From positions 2,887,371-2,951,370 of the forward strand of contig NC_037592.1 of the NCBI RefSeq assembly GCF_003073045.1: a stretch of DNA of 64,000 nucleotides. Reading direction: 5' to 3'. This DNA comes from Pomacea canaliculata (taxonomy: Eukaryota > Mollusca > Gastropoda > Architaenioglossa > Ampullariidae). Position numbers and translations under genes: made by a program. Positions 40,482 through 52,400 of this stretch are shown piece after piece. The notes beneath the pieces were generated by a model. That model was not told the origin of the DNA. It did not search any database and saw nothing but the letters and a program-made list of their open reading frames with translations. The stretch's first letter is position 1. Each line of letters starts with the position of its first letter.

Positions 40482-43400
40482 ATGAACAATTCAACGTTAA
40501 TCATCGACGAAGAAATTGAGAGAAGCACTTTACTTAACCTGGGAATTCTCTTCCTGGTTTTTCTTCTCGGAGGTAAGCGATGTCATTGGCAAGCACAATA
40601 GAGAGGGAGAGCATTTCTTATTCACATAATAATAATATAGAGCGCCACATCCCAGCCCTATGAGCAAGCTCCGGACACTTTACAAATGATAAAACAATAA
40701 TAATAATAGCAACAACAACAATAATAATAATGAGAAATTGAAGAAACTTATTCTACTAAACCTGACCTCCAGTGCACTGGAGGGACAAGCGCACAAGAAA
40801 TACAACGTAAACATGAATCAAAACAAAGGCAAGGAGTGTTGTTTTTTTTTTTTTTTTTTTTTTGAGATGAAAGGGAAATCTGTCTGTAACGGATGAAGTA
40901 AACATTTGAGATGCAAAATTTCTTACTGTGGCGCACCCTTGGGAGCTGGTTTGTCACCGGCTGACAGTAACCCTTCAACCCTTTTTATTTTCAATGGCAA
41001 TCTCATCGAGACAAACATTTCCAGTCTTTGCTAACTTGCTGTCTCACAGACAGGATTCTTTGACACACTTTATTGTCCAGAGATGTAATTCATTATTCAT
41101 GAGAGGCATGCCTTTGATGGCTTGGTACAAATCTGCTTCATTTTAAAGAATAATTATAAAGGGTTAAAGTACGACTGATTAATAATATTATTATTATTTA
41201 GTAAAATTACAAAATAAATGTATTAGCCGTGACTAGGTAGCACACTTTATCCTCAAGGAGAAGAGAAAATGTTGAAATGAAAATCTGAAACTGACGTGGA
41301 AATCAATTTCACAGACAGCGATGTCGCGCTGTTGTCAGCGCCGCCACGTCAATCTCACCTCGTCACGTGAGGAGCGTATCTTCGCTCCCTCGTGCTGATG
41401 TCGGTTAGAAATGATAGTAAAAGTGAGAAAAACGCGGGCCACGCGTTAAAAAGAGGTTTTCGAATAACAAGCAGCTACATTTTCTTCGTCAGAAAAGTGT
41501 TCTTTCTTTGTTGACCCTCTGTAATGTTCTATGCACTTCTGTTTTAGAACACTACTTACATCCTTTTTTTAAAAAAAGGCGTGAGGATTATTGTAGACAC
41601 ATGGGATAAATGATATCTCAAATCAATGATAAGAGCACCTACATTAGCATTAGCAGGAATAGAGGCAGAATGAACATAATCTTGTGAAGATGTAGTTGCT
41701 TGATAATTCTTGATGATGATGATGATTTATTTTGATGGTTAGTGAAGCACGGGATCCTTTATTCATGGGTAGGGAACTCTGTCTACTTAGCAGATATAGA
41801 CATCAGGTTAGAGACGTTTCCTTACACGTTGTGAGCCACTTGCTGCCTCTTACGGCCTGTTTACCTGTCTTTGTTAGTTTTCTGTTTACTTAACAACAAT
41901 AAGACTAGAAGTAGACGAGACCACCATTGTCATTGTGTGCGCAGCCATCATTCGCCACATCGCGGAGGTGACTCACATGCCCATTCCCTACACGGTCTTC
42001 ATGTTCGGCCTGGGCATGGGGGCGGGCACGCTGCCCATGAAGAAGATGATGGAGCTGGGTCCACACGCGATGCTCAACATCTTCATGCCCATCCTCATCT
42101 TCGAGGGCGCCTTCGCCATGGACGTATATGTCTTTCGCAAGGTCGTCTGGCAGGCCCTGATACTGGCCGGCCCTGGTCTGGGTAAGTGAGTGAGTATCTG
42201 GGGTGGATGCTGCGCGTCTTCAGACAGGCACCCTGTAGGAGGAACCTTTTCCTTCCTTGGTGCCAGAGTTCCATCCCTCCATCCGTCGTCCCTCAGTCCC
42301 TCATTTGATCCATCAGCTTATCTGTTCGTTCATTACTTCTTCATATTTCTAATTTCGTCTCTTGGGCTTTCGATTTTCATTTCTTTGAATTCATTGGTGT
42401 GGGGTTGTTTTATAGTAATTGTATTGCTAACTGCAGTAATCTGATAGGTGACTAAAACATCGTTAGATAAATGTCTTCCGTCCATCCATTTATGTAGCCA
42501 TCTTCCATCTTTTCTTCTTTTCTTGTTTCTATTTCGTCTCTGAATTCGCTGGTATGTGGTTGTTTTAATAGCAGCAATAGTTTCTTTTGCTTTTGTTAGT
42601 AACGTTACTAGCAACTTTTTAAAATGGTCTCCGTTGATGTGCTGCTACAGTCGTGCTGTAAATGTATTGCTTAGATCACGTTTATTTGTCTCTTTGTATG
42701 TTTCAATGGCTGGGAGGATGCTAGTATCGGGTCCAGTCTGGACTTTCTGATCTGATGTGTCAGTATATATGTATTATGTATGTTGCAGTATTAATGATAG
42801 CCATGACAGCAGGGATGATTAAGATCGTGATTCAAAGGGAGGAGTGGACGTGGAACATCTGCTTGCTTTTCGGTGCCATCTTGTCCGCAACAGACCCGGT
42901 TGCCGTGGTGGCCCTGCTCAAAGAATTAGGTAAGTAATTCTGCATTCTGTGGTCTGCATAACAAATTTTCAGATATTTCAACAGGCAGAACTGTTTCCTG
43001 CATAATGAACTGCCCAGTTGCCAGCTTTACTTCATACCATCACTGTTTGCTTCTACCTCACTCATTTTCACAAACCGAAAAAAAAGTTTCACGCAGGAAC
43101 CCTCTTCGTCCGCTGCAGACCATGCCCACTGTCTAAGACAAGTAACTTATTATACAAGCCCTACACAGGCACAATAAGTACACACTGAAAACAATGCATG
43201 AGAGAGAGCAAAGAAAAACAAGACAGGTAAAGTGACTATTCACCAAAACATGGAAGACTGTGGCTATGGGTTCAGATCACACCTCCGGCATGTCATTTTT
43301 CCTTAGACGTAGATCCTGGAAGGCTAGATATCGTGTAATACTTCACAGGCCTATGATAACATTAATCCTACGTACAAAAACTCAGTCACCTGTCACAGAC

Positions 43401-46400
43401 ACGATAAGCTCCCCTAGGTCCGATAGTTACGCGCCCTTTGCACATTCATTAAAACGCGCAGAACAGAGTTTGTCGGCCTGGTCGAAGCCAAGAATGTGGC
43501 CTCCTCGTGAAATCCAACCCTTGACTACCCGCCATAGTTTCTGACTTGATATGAAATTCCTCCAGCAGATCAATCATCCATCTTTCATTAACAACTTTAC
43601 CTCCACATACACTCCTTCACACCTCTAACCTGAAATAGATGTACTTGTACTTGTTCTTCATGAAATTACTACTAACATGGCTGATTGGATTTCCAACGCT
43701 TGGCCGCCAGGGGTGTCCAAACAGTTGAGCCTTCTCATCGAGGGGGAGTCACTTCTTAACGACGGGACAGCGATGGTAGCCTTTGCTGTCCTCATCGACA
43801 TCATCACGGGCAAGACAGACCCTGACGGTAAGTTTGGCTGTTTCCATGCTCTCTCCAGAGGCCAGACAGCTGGTCAGCTAAGTTCGTCGGCGAATGGTTC
43901 AGATATTTATGAACCGTTTTTGACAGAGTTTGGTTGGTTTGTTCTGAGGCTTAGTATACTCGTCCCCTGATCGTCGTCCTGTAAATGTTTTCTCTACACA
44001 GCACACTTCTGACCGGACCGACGCTGTCCGATATTTGACAGTGTTTTTAATTATATTTTTACATAACATTATCTTAAGGGTTGCTTGACTCACCTTAAGA
44101 AGACTTTATAAGAAAATTGACTTTGTGAGATTTATGTGCGAGTGTGTTGGTGACCTCATTGACTAGCAAGTGACGTTCGTGCACATGGCATGTGAGTGAC
44201 GTTAGCGAGTGATACCAGAGCAGTTATTGATACCCGGAGAGCTGGAGCTGGATGGAGTATCTCTCCATAAAAGTGTCAATACATATCAGAGGTGTACGGG
44301 CTTCATGGACATTTTAATGTGTGAAGAGAAAGGACGAATGTTCATGAAACCCACCCATGAGTGTACCAACATTTTTTTTTTTCAAACAGCGAAAACCATC
44401 ATCACCGTTTTTGTGAGATTCGCCGTGGGGGGTCCTCTCTTTGGATTTCTCATCGCGCACATCAGTATATTCTGGCTGTCACGAACGTTCAACGACCCGC
44501 TGTCGGAAATTGCTGTGACGCTGGCAGCCGCTTACATCACCTTTTACGTAGGTAAGGCCAGAACACAAAGGTCAGCTTTAATAACAATAAATAAATAATA
44601 AATGGGGTTTAGTTGTCAGGGCTGAGTTTCGTGGGAGGTCTTGAAAGTAAGTATTAAAATCGCCAGTTTCAAGTGTAAGTGGACTTAGCTAAGTGTGGTG
44701 TGAACACTAGGCCTGCCACCAGCGACTTACAGACTCACTAGAGACCTCACACGAACAACAACAACCTAACGGAGATGTTTGGAAGCTTAGTCGAAAAGCT
44801 TAACGTCAAGTTCTGTTTAGGGCGTCACGTGACACGTAGATCAGATTTTATTTCCTTTTTTAAAACTCGTTTTTGAACACTTAGACTTTCTGTTTTAGGG
44901 GAAACAATGCTCCATGTATCCGGAGTGCTGGCTCTAGTGGTTTTAGGAATTACTCTTAGCAGCAACAGGACGTCGATCAGCCCAGAAGTGGAAAAATTTT
45001 TACACAGGTGCGATGTATATTTTCTTATTTTGTTTACGCCACGCCTACCATTTTACAATTCCTAAAACACGAGTATCTTTCAGAACATTTCAACGAGGTG
45101 TTTTTTTTTAGGTAGTCTGGGTGACTGATATTGTTTGTGAATTACCGTAATTCTACGTAAATGTGAAAAGAAACCGAACAAAACGTTGCGAGCATACTAA
45201 GATAAGATGCAATGATTAATTTTCTCACTACACACACTGCAGGTGTGTATACATACACATATATAAATGTATATAAAAAAACACATTTATCAACTTCAGT
45301 CAAATACTGGCGTGTAGATATACATATTTATACAAAGATACTAACATACATAAATACAATACTATTTTTGCAGTTTCTGGGAAACGCTTGCCTACATGGC
45401 CAATACCCTCATCTTCTTCCTCGTTGGACTCATCATTGTCCGGTCTGTCATCAAGATTGTCGAGCTGTCCGACTTTCTCTACCTCGCTCTCATCTATATC
45501 TCAGTGAACGTAATCAGGTTTGGGAACATCTTTGTCTTAGCTCTCCCCACGACGTAGTAATCAGCTTTGAGAAAACATAGTTTGATAAAAAATAGCCAGA
45601 AAGAAAACAGAAGAAGTGTAAAAAATAACTAAATAATGACATTAATGTGAACGTTCAAAGTCGTCCCTTCAACTTTTAGTCGAGGTGTGAGGCCTCACTC
45701 TTCTCGCTGCCAGCATTATGTGAAGGTGCTGCTTATCTACTTTACCTTCCTCAACCCTTTAAGGAGTCAGGTACCCAGTACCGACAGCTGGGTTAACGAT
45801 GGGCAGCATGCTGCGCTACACGGGTATCGAACGGCGCCTCTCAGTTCGAATCACTCGGCTATCCAGTTTCCCCAAATTAATTTCTGAAAAAAATAAAGAA
45901 TAGAAATAGAAACGGAATCTAAAAAAAAAACTCCTTCAGGTTTGGATTTTAATAACTATCATTACATTTTGCATCAGTAGCTTGCCAATGTGTAATGGGG
46001 TGAACAAGCAGCGGCAAGAACTGTGCCACCCTCTCTTGTCTCCTTATTTCTGTCCAGAGGTCTGGTGCTGACGTTCTTTAGTCCCGTAATGGCGCACATA
46101 GGCTACGGTCTGCCCTGGCAGTACATTATCATTTCCACCTGGAGCGGTTTGCGAGGAGCAGTGGGTCTGGCACTGGCCCTCATCGTCTCTGGCATCAACG
46201 ACCCGAACATTCCCAAAGATGAAGTGGGCTACAAGGTCGGTACTGTAATGGCAACATCCTTGCATTCTCACGCATGGTTGCAGGGTAATTTAAAACAAAT
46301 CACGTGTTTACACGAGGTAACCTTCAAGTCCATTTGTAGTCTGGACACGACCAGTAACTAATATACATCAAGTTGCACGTTTTGTGCGTAAATCAACATT

Positions 46401-49400
46401 TACTATGTACAGGTAAAATCGTACCGACGGCGAGCAGATCAGCCAACAGTACCTGCACAGATGAACACGATTTAGGGATTAGAAATCACACCAAGTTTCT
46501 GGTCAGACGTAAAACATCACGATGTATTTTTGCCAAGGGAACCATAATTTAAAAAGGGTCCCAGGGATTATTAGTTTTACAGGAAACGGGGAAAAAACTG
46601 ACTGTAAGTCGCTCAAAGAGTTTAGAGTTGCTTTGAATGTGGCTCAGTCTGTGACTGGAGTTTCTTGTTCGTCTGCTGCATTACCTACCTGACTCTTCTC
46701 TGTTTTTATCACAGTGCCGGACCATCTTTCCCTCACTCACACTGTCGTCTATATGTGCGCTTGTAGGTGCGTATGTATGTATATGTGTGTGTGTGTTTCG
46801 AATTGGACTCACGTCTGATATTCAGGAAACGTCTGTTTTAAATTAAGTCTTTTTAGAAGCCTGTGTCATGTCTGTTTGAGATCATTTTTCGTAACTGTTT
46901 CAGATCCTGTTTCACCTGTCGGGAGTAGTTTTTCTTACCTTAATTCTGAACGCTACGACAGTTTCGAAACTTCTTGCGGTGCCTAGGTTAGTCTCACAGA
47001 CCCATCATCATCAATAATGAATCATCCATCATCCATCAATCATCCATCCTCCTCCTCCTCCTCCATCATCATCCGCCATCCACACATCATCCATTCATCA
47101 TCCACATCCACATCCACCACCACATCCTCCTCCTCCTCCTCCTCCTCCTCATCATCAGCAACAAAGTAATCGGTCAGGTGTGACACCATACTTTTCACAG
47201 CCACGCTGCTCCTCATGAAATGTTGTGAAGTAAACAAAGTGTCGATGATTGCAGGCATGAGTGGAATTTCCAATGCCAGGCGCACCGCCATGGCAAGTGC
47301 TTTGAAGTATCTGACGGAGGTCAAAGCAAAGACAATCAGTGTGTGGAGGGTGGACAGGTGAGAGTTGCAGCAAAAGCAAGTCATCGTGTAGTAAAGTTTC
47401 TCTTCCGTCGACACCTTTGATTTGTCAAGAGCTTCTCTGATTCTGATATCCTTCTATTAAGCCTTCGCAAATTGTTGTTTTTATTTGCACGCTTACTAAA
47501 CAACCGATTTGCGAGCGCACACACACACATACATACACAAACGCACTCATGCATGGACACACCTATATGTAAAACATCTATTACATTAATAATTATTATT
47601 ATATTACCCCAGGTTCTAGATAAACGCTACTCATCGAGCAAACACAAATACATATATATATATACGTCTGTCTATGTATATGCGCACACATGCATGTGTG
47701 TTAATCTGATGAGTGTTAAGCTTAGAGCTGAAGAAAACTTTCATAAAGTTTTTGGTGTGGACTGCAAGCAATTTTAGGCCAAAGTATGTTGATAAAACAA
47801 ATGCCTTCAAGGGAAATGTCTGCAAATTTCGCAGGTTTCTGGCTGACGTTGACTGGAACATGGTGGACAGGATGTGCCAAATTGAAAATCCATTCAGTGC
47901 CGCGACTACGGTAGGGCACTTACTATGCCAATCCTCAGTTTACCCGCACGAGCTTACCCTCACTACTCGCTCTCACTGTTGTCAGTCGCAAACTACCTCC
48001 CTGCAGTTTGTGGCAGTAGGCACCGATGATCATGATGTCCATTCAGTCCACGCTCGACATCTCCGCCATCGTCACGATGATAATCACGGTGTCCAGGACG
48101 AGGAGGAAGTCATATGATAGGAAATAGGAAATGTTAAATGATCATTGTGCATATATCTATCACTATATATAAATGAGAAATAATATCCTTCGGCTAATTG
48201 GCTTGAGGGGGCTGTTGCTTCTGCTGCTGCTGATGATGGTCGTAGTTGATCGTGTTCACGGGGAACGATGTTGGTGAGACTGACGTCATCACGGTATTTT
48301 CAGCCAGAGGAGGAAGACATCATCATGAGAACGAGCCGGTGGGGCATGTGCCCCGCATGCAATGCCCTGGTCCCGTATCAGCCCACACTGAAGGAGATGA
48401 CAGAACTACGCAACGACGCCATACGACGCTACATCAAGGCTGAAAAGGTAGGTCCTGACCAAACTTACATGACTGCTAATTTCCGAAAACTCAAATGTTG
48501 GAGAGAAGATTTTCTCCTCGTGACACCCCGATCTCTTCCAGGTCAAGTAAAGTATGACATCAGTAAGCGCTCACACCATGGTGACTTGTACTCAGTGTGA
48601 CACCACGCACCTGCCCTGTCACTAAACGTTACGACAGTTAATTAAGTAAAAATGTCTGGTGAAGCAAAGCTACAAAACATTTCTGCCGATCTTCGGTCTA
48701 ATTTCTCGCGGGTCTCGTGTGCAGCTGAGTTACTGGCGCCAGTTCGAGCAAGGCATGCTGTCTCAGGATGCAGTCCGAATATTAATGGAACTCTGTGAAA
48801 TCGCCGCTGACAACAAGGGACGGTAAGCGAGAGGTTAGGCTCGCCCAGTTGGCTGGCCGGTTGTCTGGGTGGCTGGACGTTAATGCACGCATGCAGGGCG
48901 ATAGTCGATAGCTGCATTTAAGGAAGAAAGGATTCTGATAGTGCATGCTGACGCAAGAAGGTACAGTATATTATGGGATGTGAATGTCGCCCCTAGCTGT
49001 GATACGTTTCTTACAGTCATCGACAGAATTTTGATTGTGACCTTTCTGGTAACAATAGCTCCACCATGCTTGTTTGTGCCTAAAAGTTTCTGCTTTTTTC
49101 TGCAGTTTCGTCGACCTGGAGCAGATTAAAGAGACTTGGAAACAAACTTTCTGGTCGGAAATGGTGAGGAGTCTCTTGTAATCACGATTAGAGTAAGTGG
49201 TCTGCACATAATGTTCAGGCCTTTGGCAGCGATCTCACTGTCCGTTGTATCTGACAGATTATGGTAGTGAGATTTTGAGGCAAGGGTTCTGTCCTCAGGC
49301 ATAGTTTACAATAGGTAACTCAGTGAAGCTGGCGAAATATAAGATTTCAGGTTCGTTGAATATTTTCGGGAAAAAAAATATTTGAAAGAGATGAGACAAC

Positions 49401-52400
49401 AAAGTTGGTTAAAGCAGGCAGCGAGTGCCTCCTGTACACGGGGAGGCTGCAGTGTCGATGGTGACTGACTTGTTTGGTGCTCACATTATCCAGACCGACT
49501 GAAACAAAATTGAGGAGTAAGAATATATATTTATATGTTGTGACGAAGGTATGAGTTAAAGGTTAAAGTTGAAAAGTTGAGTCTAAGATCAATGATCGTT
49601 TTGCGTCGTTGATTAACGGCTGATATGTTTGACATGCTTGTGATTGTATTGCAGCTGGACTTTTGGCAGAGCTGTGTTGCAGCTGTACGTTTGATAGACT
49701 TGTGTTGCAGCTGTACGGTTGACAGAGCTGTATTGCAGCTGTACGTTTGATGGGGCTGTATTGCAGCTGTACGTTTGATGGGGCTGTATTGCAGCTGTAC
49801 GTTTGATGGAGCTGCATTGCAGCTGTACGTTTGATGGGGCTGTGTTGCAGCTGAATTTCATAGAGCGCCAGGACATGACTCGCACTGAAAGCCTCCCGCA
49901 AGTGGTGGACGTGGGCGACATGAGCGTGTCGCCTCTCAAGCTGAAGACCAAGCCCCACATGCCCTACTCACGACCCGTCGTGGACTTCAAGGACCTCATC
50001 ATCCACCCGCTCTTTGTGGCCGCAGTAGCCTTGATCCTTTTCCTCGTCCTGGACACCCCGATGATCATCGTGGCGCTGGCGGAGGAGATGTACGATTGAA
50101 GGGCATCGATTGGATGGACATCATGATCGTCAACATTATCATCCTCTGTCTCATCGCTGTCTACATGCTCGTGCGGGTAAGCAGTGAGGGTAGGAGAGTA
50201 GGGCAAGCTTGTACACCTTTAACACACGTTTAAAGGATTCAGTGGTGGGTAGGTGGCGGATATGGAAGGGAAGAAATTTCCACTGTTTTGCAGCACAGTA
50301 ACTAAAAATGCGGTGACCATATGTGGTTGTTCTGGTGGCAGAGATTGTGAGGGTATGGTCGTCATACGGTCTGGTTGGGATGTAGGGGCACGCCTGACGA
50401 GAGGAAGGGGGCAGGGAGGATGCTGTACCCGGGTCCGTGCCTGTGAAGGAGGCATGGCCTTGGTCAGTCGAATTGTAAGCATATATTATCATATACTGGA
50501 AAAATAATTGATTGTTATAATTACAAGGGGCCCAGCGAGGTCGTCTGCCCCGGGGCACATGCTGGCTTTCAGGCAGCTCTGTGTAGAGGAATAAAAGTTC
50601 AGAGAAACAGGACAGGAGCTTGCACAGAAATCAAAACACAGCACAAACAACTTGTACTGAATGTGAGGATTTATAACCTCTTACCGTCCCCACTGCTGTG
50701 TAACTCTAATAAATGGGATGTTCAGTAGTACAGTGGTTAAAATACTCGCTTGTCACTACTGCAGTGAAAGGTCTTTGGTTCAGATCTCGTCTCTGGACGT
50801 TTGTATGTGAGACCTATTCACAGGACCAGCCGTCAGTTTTTTTCCCTGGTAGTCCGGTTTACTCTCACCTCCCTTTCCATCTGGATAAAAGTACTTTCCA
50901 AGCCAGCCAGCAAGCAAACAAAAAACAAAACAAAACCCCCACACACCAATAATCGTTTCCACTGGTGTCAGGTAGTGGTGCTGAGGATGCTGTATGTGCG
51001 CTCCGTGTGGTTCGGCCTCAGCGTCGCCTTCATCGTCATCGGGCTCATTGACATTGTCGTGCTCTTCAAGGTGCCACCCGTCAAGACGGAAAGCGGCCAT
51101 CAGCCAACCATCATACGAGAAGCCTTCATATGCCTGCGCTTCATCCGCATCGTGCACAGCTTAGAGGTATGAGTCGACTTTCGAGGAGGACGTTTACATC
51201 CATCCCCTTGTTTGCACATCATATATCTGCTGTACACATTGGAAGCAGGTTTATCCACTTGCCCACCATAGTGATATGTTCATACAGGTGTGTCGCTGCC
51301 CAAAGGTAAGGTCTCTCTACTGGCGTTCATCTACATGTTGAACAGCTCACAGTCATCTCAGTGTGTCCCAAAGGCCGAGAGGTAAGTTCTGCTGCTTGCT
51401 GCACAACAGATATGTTCGCCGGCTTGCTTCACACACTAGAGGTGAGTTCATTCACATCCTGTCATAACACTACTGCATTTACATTTTCCCTTGTGAAATA
51501 TCAACCCATGCTCTTATAACATTCCCCCAGGTAACTTTTATTGTTTGGAAGATTGATACTTTATTCTATGCGTGTGTGTGCGTGCATATGTGTACATATA
51601 GATATACATGAGAGAGAGTGTGTAAAAGAGGGGAGGGGTTTATATATGTATATGGGGATTATATGTCAAATCAAATCAAATCAAAACAGACTTTATTGTC
51701 TGCCCGCATTTGTCTTTGCTCACATACCCATACAGACATGTTAGGAGTAAAAGTGAGGAGTAAAATAGTGTTGATTGCACCAGTCCATACCAAGGGCCAT
51801 TTGTTCATCACGGGCAGAAGCCCACGACAGAAGATTAGTACAGAGGACCATGATGCTATCCGTTGGGTGGGCAGAGGCTCTACGAGCATACTAGTTAGTC
51901 CGCTTTCAGTAGTTTGCCGGTGGATGTCGACGAGATTGTCGAGTTAGCTCTCGCCATAAACCCGATGTGTCAGAATGCGTCGTGGTTACAGAGCTCGCTG
52001 GAGGGACCTGCCAGACGTCGAGTTATGATGCTTCCGCATGACACAAGAGATACGCCGAGAAAGATCTTGGGTGTCCCTTTGTGTGTGAATTTATGTGTTT
52101 GAAAGAGAGAGAGAGAGAGGATGGGTGCATCACTCTGTGTGCCTGTGTGTGTGTGTGCACCCTCCTGGTCCAGGTTACCTGACTGCCGGTGGTGACGCAA
52201 GCATACCCAACCGTACTGGTCAGTGGGTGTGAATAGGGACTAACCTTTAGATATATAGAGGTTAATTGCAATATAATCCAGGCCAGCATGGACGAATACA
52301 CAGTTCAGGAACAGTTGGCGAGGAATCTAACAAAATGGAGAAAACTAGCAAATGACACTGTTTTTCTTCGATGAAATACTCCAAGTGTGAAAGATTCCAC

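Noticed and set aside
47040-47414. Minus-strand acidic open frame of 124 codons
   Set aside because: It is produced by an ATC/TCC microsatellite and the antisense of SLC9C1 exon 10.
49563-49960. Minus-strand open frames with repeated TAAIQL/SCNTAPSNVQLQ units
   Set aside because: They are antisense readings of the 28-bp minisatellite, not a repeat protein.
51906-52110. Short frame with WLQSSLEGPARRRVMMLP, faintly like a retroelement gag segment
   Set aside because: One weak motif only; no terminal repeats, protease or polymerase nearby. At most an old broken LTR-element remnant, not supported enough to annotate.
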